Source of the DNA: Kineosporiaceae bacterium
GTDB lineage: Bacteria; Actinomycetota; Actinomycetes; Actinomycetales; Kineosporiaceae
Length of the DNA: 64,000 nt
Direction: 5' to 3'
Assembly (NCBI GenBank): GCA_016713225.1
Contig: JADJPO010000003.1
Location: 310,001 to 374,000, forward strand
The notes under the pieces are model-generated. The model was not told the DNA's origin and did no database searches. It saw nothing but the letters and a program-made list of their open reading frames with translations. Positions 43,692 through 52,628 of the stretch are shown here, one piece after another (the stretch's first letter is position 1; each line of letters begins with the position of its first letter). The position numbers and the translations under genes were made by a program.

Positions 43692-46582
43692 ATGACTCAG
43701 ACCTCGTCCGGCCCTGGGGGCGTAAAGGCGAAGGCAGACAGCCCCCGGCTGCAACACAAGGGCTGACGGTCGAACGGGTCTTCACCACCGCCGGGGTGCA
43801 CCCCTACGACGCGGTGACCTGGGAGCGGCGTGACGTCGTCCAGGACCAACTGGAGGACCGGCGAGACGATCTTCGAGCAGAAGGGCGTCGAGTTCCCCGA
43901 TTTCTGGAGCCTGAACGCCTCCACGATCGTCACCACCAAGTACTTCCGCGGCGCGTTGGGGTCCGACGTGCGTGAGCGCAGCCTCAAGCAGCTGATCGAC
44001 CGGGTCGTGCTGACCTACACCAAGGCGGGCAAGGACGCGGGGTACTTCGCGACCGACGCCGACGCCGACGTGTTCGAGCACGAGCTGACCCACATGTTGT
44101 TGCACCAGGTGTTCAGCTTCAACTCACCGGTCTGGTTCAACGTGGGCACGCCCGCTCCGCAGCAGGTCTCGGCGTGCTTCATCCTGTCGGTCGACGACTC
44201 GATGGACTCGATCCTCAACTGGTACAAGGAGGAGGGGTTCATCTTCAAGGGCGGCTCCGGCGCCGGCCTGAACCTGTCCCGGATCCGGTCCTCGAAGGAG
44301 CTGCTGGCCAGCGGCGGGACGGCGTCCGGCCCGGTGTCGTTCATGCGCGGGGCGGACGCCTCGGCCGGGACGATCAAGTCCGGGGGTGCCACGCGTCGCG
44401 CGGCGAAGATGGTCGTGCTGGACGTCGACCACCCCGACATCGAGGAGTTCATCGACACCAAGGCGCGCGAGGAGGACAAGATCCGCGCGTTGCGCGACGC
44501 CGGCTTCGACATGGACCTGGGCGGCAAGGACATCATCAGCGTCCAGTACCAGAACGCCAACAACTCGGTTCGGGTCAGCGACGAGTTCATGCGAGCGGTC
44601 GAGAACGGTGACCCGTTCGGCCTGCGCTCACGCCTGACCGGTGAGGTGATCGAGAGCGTCGACGCCCGAGGGCTGTTCGAGAAGATGGCCAAGGCCGCCT
44701 GGGAGTGCGCCGACCCCGGCATCCAGTACGACGACACCATCAACGACTGGCACACCACCCCCGAGTCGGGCCGGATCACCGCCTCGAACCCGTGCTCGGA
44801 GTACATGCACCTGGACAACTCCAGCTGCAACCTGGCCTCGCTGAACCTGATGAAGTTCGTGAGCAGCGACGGCTCGTTCGACGCCGAGCTGTTCGTCAAG
44901 GTGGTCGAGCTGGTCATCACGGCGATGGACATCTCGATCTGCTTCGCCGACTTCCCGACCGAGCCGATCGGTGAGACCACCCGGACGTTCCGCCAGCTCG
45001 GTATCGGCTACGCCAACCTCGGTGCGCTGCTGATGGCCTCGGGCCTCGGGTACGACTCCGAGGGTGGGCGGGCGCTGGCGGCGTCCATCACCTCGTTGAT
45101 GACCGGCACCGCCTACCGTCGGTCGGCCGAGATGGCCGGCGTGGTGGGGGCCTACGAGGGTTACGCCCGCAACGCCGAGGGGCACCGTCGGGTGATGCGC
45201 AAGCACGCCGCGGCCAACGATGCGATCCGTTCGGTCACCGCGCTCGATCGTGATGTACACCGGGTGGCCACCCGCGAGTGGGAGCTCGGCAACACGATCG
45301 GTGAGAAGAACGGCTGGCGCAACGCGCAGGCCAGTGTGCTCGCGCCCACCGGCACCATCGGCTTCATGATGGATTGCGACACCACGGGTATCGAGCCCGA
45401 CTTCTCGCTGGTCAAGTTCAAGAAGCTGGTCGGCGGCGGCTCGATGCAGATCGTCAACCAGACCATCCCGCTGGCGCTGCGCAAGATGGGCTACGCCGAG
45501 GAGACGGTCGAAGCGATCGTCGAGTACATCGCCGAGCACGGTCACGTGGTGGATGCGCCGGGGCTGCGGCGGGAGCACTACGACGTGTTCGACTGCGCGA
45601 TGGGCGAGCGGGCGCTTTCGAGCCCATGGGGCACGTGCGGATGATGGCTGCCTGCCAGCCGTTCCTGTCCGGGGCGATCAGCAAGACCGTCAACCTGCCC
45701 GAGTCGGCGAGCGTGCAAGAGATCTCGGACGTCTACTTCCAGGGCTGGAAGCTCGGTCTGAAGGCACTGGCGGTCTACCGCGACAACTGCAAGGTCGGTC
45801 AGCCGCTGTCGGACGGCAAGGCCAAGAAGTCCGACGTGGCCGTCGCTGCCGAGGCCACACCGGCACCCGAGGTGCGAGTCGAGTACCGCGCGACCCGACG
45901 CCGGCTGCCGAAGCGCCGCACCAGCCAGACCACGTCGTTCGCCGTGGGTGGCGCCGAGGGGTACCTGACGGCCGGTCAGTACCCGGACGGCGACCTGGGC
46001 GAGCTGTTCCTCAAGTTCGGCAAGCAGGGCTCGACCCTCGCCGGCATGATGGACGCCTTCTCGCTCGCGGTCTCCGTCGCGATCCAGCACGGGGTGCCGC
46101 TCGAGACCTACGTCGAGAAGTTCACCAACATGCGCTTCGAGCCGGCCGGTCTGACCGACGACCCCGACGTGCGCATGGCTCAGTCGATCATGGACTACGT
46201 CTTCCGTCGCCTGGCGCTGGACTACCTCGACTTCGACACCCGCTCGGCGATGAGCATCTACACCGCCGAGGAGCGCACCCGACACCCCGAAACCGGTTCC
46301 TATGTCGAGGAATCCAGCGACGACGAGGTCGAAGAAGAGCTCGAGAGCATGGCGCAGTCGGCCTCCTCCCAGCCCAAGCCCAAGGCGAAGCCGGCCGATC
46401 TCGCCGGTGCCGTCGCGGTCAAGGCGGCTCCGGTCGAGGTGCACTCCAGCGCCGAACTGCTGGAGAAGATGCAGGGCCGCGCCTCCGACGCCCCAGGTGT
46501 GCTTCACCTGTGCCCGCCGACGCGCCCGCGCGGGGCCGGTGCGCGTTTGTGGGGGGGTGGCTGGCCCTCCGGTTGCAGCTGA
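43692..46582 (+). CDS. nrdJ: Vitamin B12-dependent (class II) ribonucleotide reductase, frameshifted
   Basis: Adenosylcobalamin-dependent reduction of ribonucleotides, about 960 residues. The N-terminus from ATG 43692 breaks near 43762 (a G missing from AAGGG), giving LTVERVFTTAGVHPYDAVTWERRDVV, then again near 43841 (extra C), entering the long frame with GVEFPDFWS, NPCSEYMHLDNSSCNLASLN and ASVLAPTGTIGFMMDCDTTG. One base is missing near 45617, after which EPMGHVRMMAA continues. Further indels near 46495 and 46550 affect the Cys-rich redox tail (CFTC, CGG…SGCS). All core motifs are conserved; an essential gene with five or more indels indicates sequence error. It is the only reductase seen here. 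Confidence 0.92.
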
Positions 46583-46597
46583 TGTGAGCGACCAGGT

Positions 46598-46628
46598 GCC
46601 GCCCGTCCCGGATCTCGGGACGGGCGGC
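46598..46628 (+). terminator. Terminator hairpin after nrdJ
   Basis: Perfect 13-bp stem GCCGCCCGTCCCG / CGGGACGGGCGGC with a 5-nt loop GATCT, 15 nt after the nrdJ stop and followed by GCTGTGTTTCTC. Confidence 0.85.
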
Positions 46629-46865
46629 GCTGTGTTTCTCGGGCGCGGCGTCCGGGATGAGCGGTGATGACTCTCGACGATGTTCTGTCGTACCGTGTCC
46701 GTGGCGACTCGCCTCGCCGGACTCTCTCCTCGGCGCTCGCGCCGCCGGGTATCGGAGAGCAAAGGGGACCCTGTGTGCTCGGCGTGAAGATCACCGATGT
46801 GTCCTCGTGACCGTCGCCGAGCGCGGGTCGTCGAGGGTCGCGCGTCGACACATGAGGTGCTTCAC

Positions 46866-47573
46866 ATGACCAAGCAGGAGACGTTCAAGCGCCGTATCCG
46901 CGAGCGCATGGAGAAGACCGGCGAGCGCTACGGCGCAGCCCGGCGGACGTTGCTCGGCGGGTTCACCAGTGATGGGACGGCCGACGGCGATGGGCCGACG
47001 CCTCGCCGGCGCGTTCGCGCTGCGGAACCAGAGGTCGACGACCTGGCCATCACCCGAGCAACCGGTCGGGGTTGGGACGAGTGGTGCGACCTGATCGATG
47101 CCTGGCCGGGCCACGACCGTGGCCACACCGCGATCGCCGCGTACATCGCCGAGGCGTACGGCGTCCGCGGCTGGTGGGGTCAGGGCGTGACGGTGGGGTA
47201 CGAGCGGATCACCGGTCGACGTGCCCCGAACCAGATGGCCGACGGCACGTTCAGCGCCGGTAAGACCCGCACCGTCACCGTCGATCCCGCTGCCCTGCGA
47301 GCGGCGATCGTCGACGACGCCGACCGGGTGTCACTGTTCCCGGGCCTCGAGACACAGTTGCGCTCCAGGGCGACCAGCAAAGCCCTGCGATTGAGCGTGG
47401 CCATCGACGGTCAGCCGGTCGGCTCGGCGCTGTTCACGGTGACGCCCAAGGGTGACGGCCGGGTCATGGTCAACGTGTCACACGACGGACTGCCCGACTC
47501 TGCAGCTGTCGAGGCGTGGAAGCGGTATTGGGCAGACTGGTTGGCGGCGATCGACGAGACAACGGATCACTGA
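46866..47573 (+). CDS. Hypothetical protein with WWGQ-type DUF4287/SRPBCC-like features
   Basis: 235 residues. A basic N-terminal helix (TKQETFKRRIRERMEKTGERYGAARR) is followed by a middle domain with WDEWCDLIDAW, HTAIAAYIAEAYGVRGWWGQGVTVGYERITG, seen in DUF4287-type proteins, and a C-terminal domain that may be SRPBCC-like (…LRLSVAIDGQPVGSALFTVTPKG). ATG 46866 has GAGG 8 nt upstream. Function unknown. It is the first gene of the accessory block and is intact. Confidence 0.65.
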   Translation: MTKQETFKRRIRERMEKTGERYGAARRTLLGGFTSDGTADGDGPTPRRRVRAAEPEVDDLAITRATGRGWDEWCDLIDAWPGHDRGHTAIAAYIAEAYGVRGWWGQGVTVGYERITGRRAPNQMADGTFSAGKTRTVTVDPAALRAAIVDDADRVSLFPGLETQLRSRATSKALRLSVAIDGQPVGSALFTVTPKGDGRVMVNVSHDGLPDSAAVEAWKRYWADWLAAIDETTDH

Positions 47574-47670
47574 GGACTGGCTGAAGGCACCATCCCGCGG
47601 GATGGTGGCGCCGTTGACCGCTCGCGTGGTGGTCCGTGCGCGGGCGGATCGTCAGGTGTGACGCGGATCG

Positions 47671-48519
47671 TCAGGTGTGCCGTTGCGCGCCGGCCCCGGC
47701 CAGGACGACGAGCAGGATGCCGACGACCTGCCCGATCGATGGCTGCTGGTCGAGCACGATCAACCCGAGCAGGACGCCGAATGCCGGCTCGAGGGCCATC
47801 AGGGTGCCGAATGCGGTGGGGGTCATGCGACGTAGCGCCAGCATCTCGAAGGCGTACGGCAACACCGGCAGCAGGACGGCGAGCCCCACCGCCGTGGCGA
47901 GCAACCCGGGGGAGAAGTGCCCCATCACGCCGGGGAGCCCGAAGAATGCCGCCGTGACGGCGCCGATGGGCACGGTGAGCGAGAGCCCGGTGACGCCGCT
48001 GAACCGATCACCGACCTGCTGGGTGAGCAGGATGTAGGTGGCCCACCCCACCGCCGAGAGGGTGGCGAAACCGATGCCGGCCAGGTGGATGTCGCCGCGC
48101 CACGGTTGGCAGAGCAGCACCACCCCGACCAGCGCGGCGGCCGGCCAGATGAGTGCTCGGGCGCTGTGACTGCGCACCGCGGCCACGGTGAGCGGGCCGA
48201 GAAACTCGATGGCGACGGCCGTACCCAGCGGTAGGCGCTCGATCGCGGCGAGGAACACGATGGTCATCAACCCCGTGGTCACCCCGAGGCCGAGCAGTGC
48301 CGGGACGTCGCGACGCCGGAGCGCGCGCAGGGACGGGCGGGCCAGGACGACGAAGATCACTGCGCCGGCGCTGAGACGCAACCAAGCGGTGCCCGCTGGA
48401 CCCACGGTCGAGATGAGTCCCATCGACAGGGCAGAACCCAGCTGCACCGAGGCCATCGCGGCCACGGCCAGGCCCCACGGCGGTACCCGAGGGACCGGGA
48501 CGGCGACGGCGTCGGTCAC
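47671..48519 (-). CDS. EamA/RhtA-family drug-metabolite exporter
   Basis: 282 residues with about ten hydrophobic helices in two EamA repeats (repeat 1 near 15-135, repeat 2 near 145-275); typical RhtA-like exporters expel threonine, homoserine or other amino acids. GTG 48519 overlaps the stop of the upstream B3/B4 gene by 4 bp, so they are co-translated. Third gene of the XRE-cupin operon. Confidence 0.85.
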   Translation of the reverse strand: MTDAVAVPVPRVPPWGLAVAAMASVQLGSALSMGLISTVGPAGTAWLRLSAGAVIFVVLARPSLRALRRRDVPALLGLGVTTGLMTIVFLAAIERLPLGTAVAIEFLGPLTVAAVRSHSARALIWPAAALVGVVLLCQPWRGDIHLAGIGFATLSAVGWATYILLTQQVGDRFSGVTGLSLTVPIGAVTAAFFGLPGVMGHFSPGLLATAVGLAVLLPVLPYAFEMLALRRMTPTAFGTLMALEPAFGVLLGLIVLDQQPSIGQVVGILLVVLAGAGAQRHT

Positions 48520-49250
48520 GGCAGATCCTCGAGGGAGGCGGCGATGAGGTGGTGAACGACGCGTACGTCGGGGCCGAGCCGTCGCAGGTGAGTGACCAGA
48601 TCCTCGGTGGCGGCCTGGAGGGCCTCGTCGGTGAACGGATCGAGCGCGTCGAGGATGAACAGGGCTGTTGTGGTGTCCTCGCGCAGTTGGGTGCGGCGGG
48701 CCTGCCGCCAGTTCCAGCGCCGACACGTCACGCCGTCCGCGTCGCACCACACGACCTCGCCGGGTTCGGGGTGCTCGATCACTGGGTCGCCGCCGGCCAC
48801 GGTGTCGAAGTTCTCGGTGCCCATGGCGCGCACCAACCGCGGTGAGCCGGTGTATCGGGTCAGATCCTCGCCGCCGAGCGGCAGTTGATGGAGCACCGAG
48901 ATCGCGTTGTAGAGGTCGGTGAGTCGGTTCACGCGCGGCAATCCGGTCTCGGCGCGACGCAACAGCGCCTCGAGGCTGTTGCGCGTGCGTTGCGGTTTGG
49001 AGCCGAACGCCCGGTAGGCCTCACGCCAGGCCGCTACGTGGGGGAGTTGATCGACCGCTGAGTGCGACAACGCTTCTCGGGCAGCGGTTTCCGCGGCGTC
49101 CAGCAGGTCGTTGCTCGTCGAGTCGCTCGGCCCGGGGACAAGTCCATCGACGGCGACGAGCAGCGCCCGGTAGTCGGCACGCAGTGCGAACACCGCCGGG
49201 TCGACGCGCCCCTGGGTCACGAACGCTTCCAGCTCAGCGAGGTCAGACAT
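48516..49250 (-). CDS. B3/B4 tRNA-binding (PheT editing-like) domain protein
   Basis: 244 residues with the B3/B4 fold of the phenylalanyl-tRNA synthetase beta chain: AYRAFGSKPQRTRNSLEALLRRAE followed by LPRVNRLTDLYNAISVLHQLPLGGEDL, then a C-terminal half with ALFILDALDPFTDEALQAA. In PheT this fold hydrolyses mischarged Tyr-tRNA; free-standing versions may edit tRNAs in trans or bind free amino acids. It overlaps the XRE-cupin gene by 8 bp and the exporter by 4 bp. Confidence 0.85.
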   Translation of the reverse strand: MSDLAELEAFVTQGRVDPAVFALRADYRALLVAVDGLVPGPSDSTSNDLLDAAETAAREALSHSAVDQLPHVAAWREAYRAFGSKPQRTRNSLEALLRRAETGLPRVNRLTDLYNAISVLHQLPLGGEDLTRYTGSPRLVRAMGTENFDTVAGGDPVIEHPEPGEVVWCDADGVTCRRWNWRQARRTQLREDTTTALFILDALDPFTDEALQAATEDLVTHLRRLGPDVRVVHHLIAASLEDLP

Positions 49251-49848
49251 CGGAACCGTCCACTCGGGGCGCCGACCCCACGCCTGGCTCGAAGACCGTC
49301 AAGGAGAACCTGGATGACTCGGTGCCGGTGTTGAGATACGAGTGCGGCACGTCGCCGGGGAACGCGACGGCGTCACCGGCGTCCAGAGTGATCACTTGGC
49401 CGGCGACCTCGACCACGAGCCCGCCCTCCAGCACCTGCAGCAGTTCCCGGGTGCCCGACGCGTGGGGCTCGGTCGCGTGACGATCGGCCGGACCCAGAGT
49501 CCAGTCCCACAACTCGACGACGTTCGGGGGTTCGGTACCCGCCACGAGTACCCCACGCCCACCGGCCGGGCTCTCCCAGAGGACCGCGCCGTCACCTTGG
49601 CGGGTCACCTTCACCACCGTGGGATGCGGCGGCTCCACCAGGGCCGGCAGGCCGATGCCGAGGGCATCACTGATCCTGAGCAAGGTGCCGACGCTGGGGT
49701 TGGTGGATCCCTGCTCGACATTGACCACGAGACGACGGCTCACGCCCGCCGCTTCGGCCAGCTGATCCAACGTCCAATGCCGCGCCTGACGACCCTGCCG
49801 CACCCGAGCGCCGATGGCTGCCGCCAGATCGGCCGAACTCTGATCCAT
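49243..49848 (-). CDS. XRE-family regulator with C-terminal cupin
   Basis: 201 residues: HTH (IGARVRQGRQARHWTLDQLAEAAGVSRRLVVNVEQG) and a cupin sensor domain (about 100-195; HASGTRELLQVLEGGLVVEV, GDAVAFPGDVPHSY). ATG 49848 has TATTGT 6 nt upstream, giving a leaderless mRNA. It heads the operon with the B3/B4 and EamA genes and is divergent from an MFS exporter. Three AGTGCA units in the shared region are its likely operator. Confidence 0.88.
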   Translation of the reverse strand: MDQSSADLAAAIGARVRQGRQARHWTLDQLAEAAGVSRRLVVNVEQGSTNPSVGTLLRISDALGIGLPALVEPPHPTVVKVTRQGDGAVLWESPAGGRGVLVAGTEPPNVVELWDWTLGPADRHATEPHASGTRELLQVLEGGLVVEVAGQVITLDAGDAVAFPGDVPHSYLNTGTESSRFSLTVFEPGVGSAPRVDGSDV

Positions 49849-49849
49849 G

Positions 49850-49876
49850 AGTGCACAATAGTGCATCGTGAGTGCA
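49850..49876. promoter_or_regulatory. Operator-like AGTGCA repeats with the XRE-cupin -10
   Basis: AGTGCA occurs at 49850, 49860 and 49871, spaced 10 and 11 bp, about one helical turn each. The minus-strand -10 TATTGT (49860-49855) lies inside the array and ends 6 nt before ATG 49848. Confidence 0.6.
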
Positions 49877-49891
49877 TCGTATGACTCGGGC

Positions 49892-49955
49892 TATTCTCGC
49901 GCCCATGGCCTGCACCCCTCCATGACGCCACCTGTGCGCGGGCACCAGCGCCCGC
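49892..49955 (+). promoter_or_regulatory. MFS-gene promoter with 6-codon leader ORF and hairpin
   Basis: TATTCT (49892-49897) is 7 nt before ATG 49905, which opens a six-codon ORF (MACTPP, stop 49923-49925). A hairpin GCGGGC (49938-49943) / GCCCGC (49950-49955) follows, then the MFS start at 49995. The layout resembles a translational attenuator. Confidence 0.4.
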
Positions 49956-49994
49956 AGTCGATGTCGTCATACCCCCGTGCAGGAAAGGTCCCTG

Positions 49995-51185
49995 ATGAAC
50001 TCCGCCCCTGGCGGCTATCTCGCGCTGCTCCGAACCCCCCACGTCACGCCACTGTTCGCCTGGGCTGCCCTGGCCCGGCTGCAATTCGGCGTCATCCCGC
50101 TCGCCCTGCTGTTGTTGTTCGCCATGCAACGGCACTCCTATGCCGAAGCCGGTGTTGCGACCGCGGCCTACGGACTGACCGCTGGACTCCTCGGGCCGCT
50201 ACGAGCGCGTGCCGCCGACCGATGCGGCCACGGCCGAACCCTCGCCGTCCTCGCGCTGGTGAACGGCCTCGGTCTGCTGGCGATGGGTGCCCTGGCCACC
50301 TCGGCGCTCCCGGTCCTGACCGCTACGGGCCTGCTCGCCGGAGGTCTCGCCCCGCCCACCGGCCCCGTCATGAGGTCCGCCTGGCGTGACCTGACGTATG
50401 ACGAAACCCAACTGCAGGAGGCCTTTTCACTCGACTCGGTCGCCGAGGAGGTGCTGTTCGTCCTCGGCCCGCTGCTGGCGGGTGCCGCGATCGCACGGTT
50501 CGACGCACGCGCCGTCCTAGGGGTCTCGGTCGGCCTGCTCGTACTCGCGAACCTCGGCATGGGCAGCCTGCTCGGCCGGGCGACCTCCCGCGGCGCGACG
50601 CCAGAGCTGGGGCGGCGTGACGCGCGCTGGCGGTCGACGCGCTTTCTCATCCGGCTGTTGCCGGCCCTCGCGATCGGCTATCTGCTCGCCGGGTTCGAGC
50701 TCGCCGCCATCGCCGCCGTGATGCGACGCCTGGACCAGGGGTTCGCAGGCCTGCCTGCGGCGCTGGTCTCGATCGGCAGCATCGTCGGCGGCCTGGTCTA
50801 CGGGCGTCGCACCTGGCCCGGCACCGTGCAGCATCAGGCGGTGGGCTTCGTCCTGCTGAGCAGTGCGGCCGTGGCCGCCTCGGGGCTCGTGATCAACCTG
50901 CCGCTGGTGCTGCTGGTGCTGATCACTGCCGCGGGGTTGTTCGTCGCCCCGGCGCTGGTGGCCTCCTACCTGCTGGCCGATGCGGCCACGGACGTCGCGA
51001 GCGCCGAGTCGACCTCCTGGGTCACCTCGGCGTTCAACGTCGGTACCGCCGCGGGCACGGCCGCTGCCGGGGCACTGGTCGACGTCCGTGGCCCGGGGGT
51101 GGCGATGGTGGCCGGTGCGGCAGTCGCGACGGTGCTGACGGCCGCTTCGTTGCTCGGGCGCACCGCCGGGACGTCCAGGATGTGA
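49995..51185 (+). CDS. MFS transporter
   Basis: 396 residues with about twelve hydrophobic helices and the loop GPLRARAADRCGHGRTL between helices 2 and 3 in place of the usual MFS motif A; helix-rich SLDSVAEEVLFVLGPLLAG follows. Probably a drug or metabolite exporter. ATG 49995 is taken since GGAAAGG precedes it. It is divergent from the XRE-cupin operon and probably under the same regulator. Confidence 0.85.
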   Translation: MNSAPGGYLALLRTPHVTPLFAWAALARLQFGVIPLALLLLFAMQRHSYAEAGVATAAYGLTAGLLGPLRARAADRCGHGRTLAVLALVNGLGLLAMGALATSALPVLTATGLLAGGLAPPTGPVMRSAWRDLTYDETQLQEAFSLDSVAEEVLFVLGPLLAGAAIARFDARAVLGVSVGLLVLANLGMGSLLGRATSRGATPELGRRDARWRSTRFLIRLLPALAIGYLLAGFELAAIAAVMRRLDQGFAGLPAALVSIGSIVGGLVYGRRTWPGTVQHQAVGFVLLSSAAVAASGLVINLPLVLLVLITAAGLFVAPALVASYLLADAATDVASAESTSWVTSAFNVGTAAGTAAAGALVDVRGPGVAMVAGAAVATVLTAASLLGRTAGTSRM

Positions 51186-51260
51186 ACGAGTTTGGTGAGT
51201 CCTCGAGCAGCACAATTCGATGTAACGAGGCATCACAGTGCATTGCTCAAGGTTATTGTC

Positions 51261-51276
51261 ATGCATTACGATGCAT
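51261..51276. promoter_or_regulatory. Palindromic operator of the mobile mystery pair
   Basis: ATGCAT-TACG-ATGCAT: two self-palindromic hexamers four bases apart, 36 bp before the HTH gene, with further TGCAT elements at about 51230-51245. Likely bound by the HTH protein itself. Confidence 0.5.
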
Positions 51277-51311
51277 CGAGCGTTTCATTGGTGCTCAGGA
51301 AGGCGGCGGTC

Positions 51312-51758
51312 ATGTCAAGCGCTCTGCGGCAGCAGCGAGCACGGCAACTCCTGGATGCCCGGTTCGAACGGCTGCGTGCCGACGTCCCACTTCTCGCCCG
51401 TCCCGCCCGAGGCTGGGTCCGCTCGGTGCGCGAGGCGCTGGGGTTGTCACAGAACGATCTCGCGCAACGACTAGGGGTGAACCAGACCACGGTGCGGCGG
51501 CTGGAACGCAGCGAGCTGGACCGGGCTGCGCAGTTGAGTACCTTGCAGCGTGCCGCGGAGGCCTTGGACTGTGACCTCGTCTACGCCCTGGTTCCTCGAG
51601 GGTCGTTGCAGGGCATCGTCGAGAAGCGCCTGGCCGCCCAGCTGGCTGAGCACGTCGCGGCAGTTCACCAGAGCATGCTGCTCGAGGCTCAGCTGCCGGA
51701 TCAACACGACCAGGAACACCATCGTCGGATGGTCGAACAGGCCGCCGAGCAATGGTGA
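51312..51758 (+). CDS. Mobile mystery protein A (XRE HTH)
   Basis: 148 residues. A central helix-turn-helix (GWVRSVREALGLSQNDLAQRLGVNQTTVRRLERSE) and a C-terminal helical part with LECDLVYALVPRGSLQ-like sequence (DCDLVYALVPRGSLQGIVEKRL) match the mobile mystery protein A family, which pairs with a Fic protein on mobile elements. ATG 51312 follows AGGAAGG. It ends 9 nt before the Fic gene and is likely its antitoxin-like regulator, by analogy only. Confidence 0.8.
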   Translation: MSSALRQQRARQLLDARFERLRADVPLLARPARGWVRSVREALGLSQNDLAQRLGVNQTTVRRLERSELDRAAQLSTLQRAAEALDCDLVYALVPRGSLQGIVEKRLAAQLAEHVAAVHQSMLLEAQLPDQHDQEHHRRMVEQAAEQW

Positions 51759-51767
51759 GGATCTCTG

Positions 51768-52412
51768 ATGACCGATTCCTCGCTGTTCGGTGCGGTCCCG
51801 GGCGCCACACCGTTGACCGAGCAGGAACGCGACGGGCTGCTGCTGCCCGTGCTCACGCGCGGTGAACTGGATGCTGTCGAGGCGGAGAACATCGCCCGGG
51901 CGCGGCTCGCGGCCCTGTCTGGCCGGCGGCGGCTCACCGCCGAGCGGATCCTCGATGTCGGATGGATGAAGCAACTGCACCGTGCCATGTACGGCGACGT
52001 GTGGGCCTGGGCCGGCAGCTTCAGGACCACCGAACGCAACATCGGTGTCGAGCCGTGGCGCATCCTGCTGTGTCTGCACGATCTGATCGCGGACGCCGCG
52101 TTCTGGCTGGCCGACGTCCGCGTAGCCGGTCAGACCGCCCTGTCTGCTGACGAGTTCTGCCTTCGGCTGTCGCATCGAGCGGTACTGGTTCACCCGTTCC
52201 CCAATGGCAACGGACGCTGGTCACGACTGCTGGCCGATGCGGCGGCACACTCGCTCGGTCGGCCGCCGTTCGGCTGGGGACGGGCACCCGCTCAGCCGAT
52301 CGATCCCGATCCGCAGCGCCGTGCCGAGGTGCGTCGTGCCTACCTGGCGGCGCTGCGTACGGCCGATCTGTTGCTGGACTATGCCCCTTTGATGGCCTTC
52401 GCGCGCTCGTGA
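51768..52412 (+). CDS. Mobile mystery protein B (Fic domain)
   Basis: 214 residues. Fic motif HPFPNGNGRWSR starting at His142: the AMPylation loop HPFx(D/E)GNGR with Asn replacing the acidic residue, as in mobile mystery protein B. The N-terminal WMKQLHRAMYGDVWAWAGSFRTTERNIG is typical of this family. It may transfer AMP or another nucleotide to a target; loss of the acidic residue may change metal use. Paired with the HTH gene upstream and directly ahead of the Wadjet operon. Confidence 0.85.
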   Translation: MTDSSLFGAVPGATPLTEQERDGLLLPVLTRGELDAVEAENIARARLAALSGRRRLTAERILDVGWMKQLHRAMYGDVWAWAGSFRTTERNIGVEPWRILLCLHDLIADAAFWLADVRVAGQTALSADEFCLRLSHRAVLVHPFPNGNGRWSRLLADAAAHSLGRPPFGWGRAPAQPIDPDPQRRAEVRRAYLAALRTADLLLDYAPLMAFARS

Positions 52413-52628
52413 GGACGCCTGGGGAGACGGCGCGCTCGTGCCTCTCGACCTCGCCGGCGAGAGGCTGCTCGACTGAGCGGTGCCAGCGGGCCAGGACGGC
52501 GAACCGGGCCTGCGTTGTCGGTGCCACCCCTTACCGTGGATCCGTCCTCGGCTCGAGTGGGCGCGCGGACGTCGTCCCCGTGATGCGTCGGGGCGGCAGC
52601 GACAACGGAAGGTGACGGGGGAGCACAC

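Noticed and set aside
36498..46582. Programmed ribosomal frameshifting in dinG, lexA and nrdJ
   Set aside because: Shifts occur in both directions, four in one gene, and mostly at short G/C runs without conserved slippery sites or pseudoknots. Simple base errors explain them better.
51360..51380. GGTTCGAACGG in the mobile mystery A gene as a LexA box
   Set aside because: It lacks the TCGAAC-n4-GTTCGA spacing and lies inside coding sequence.
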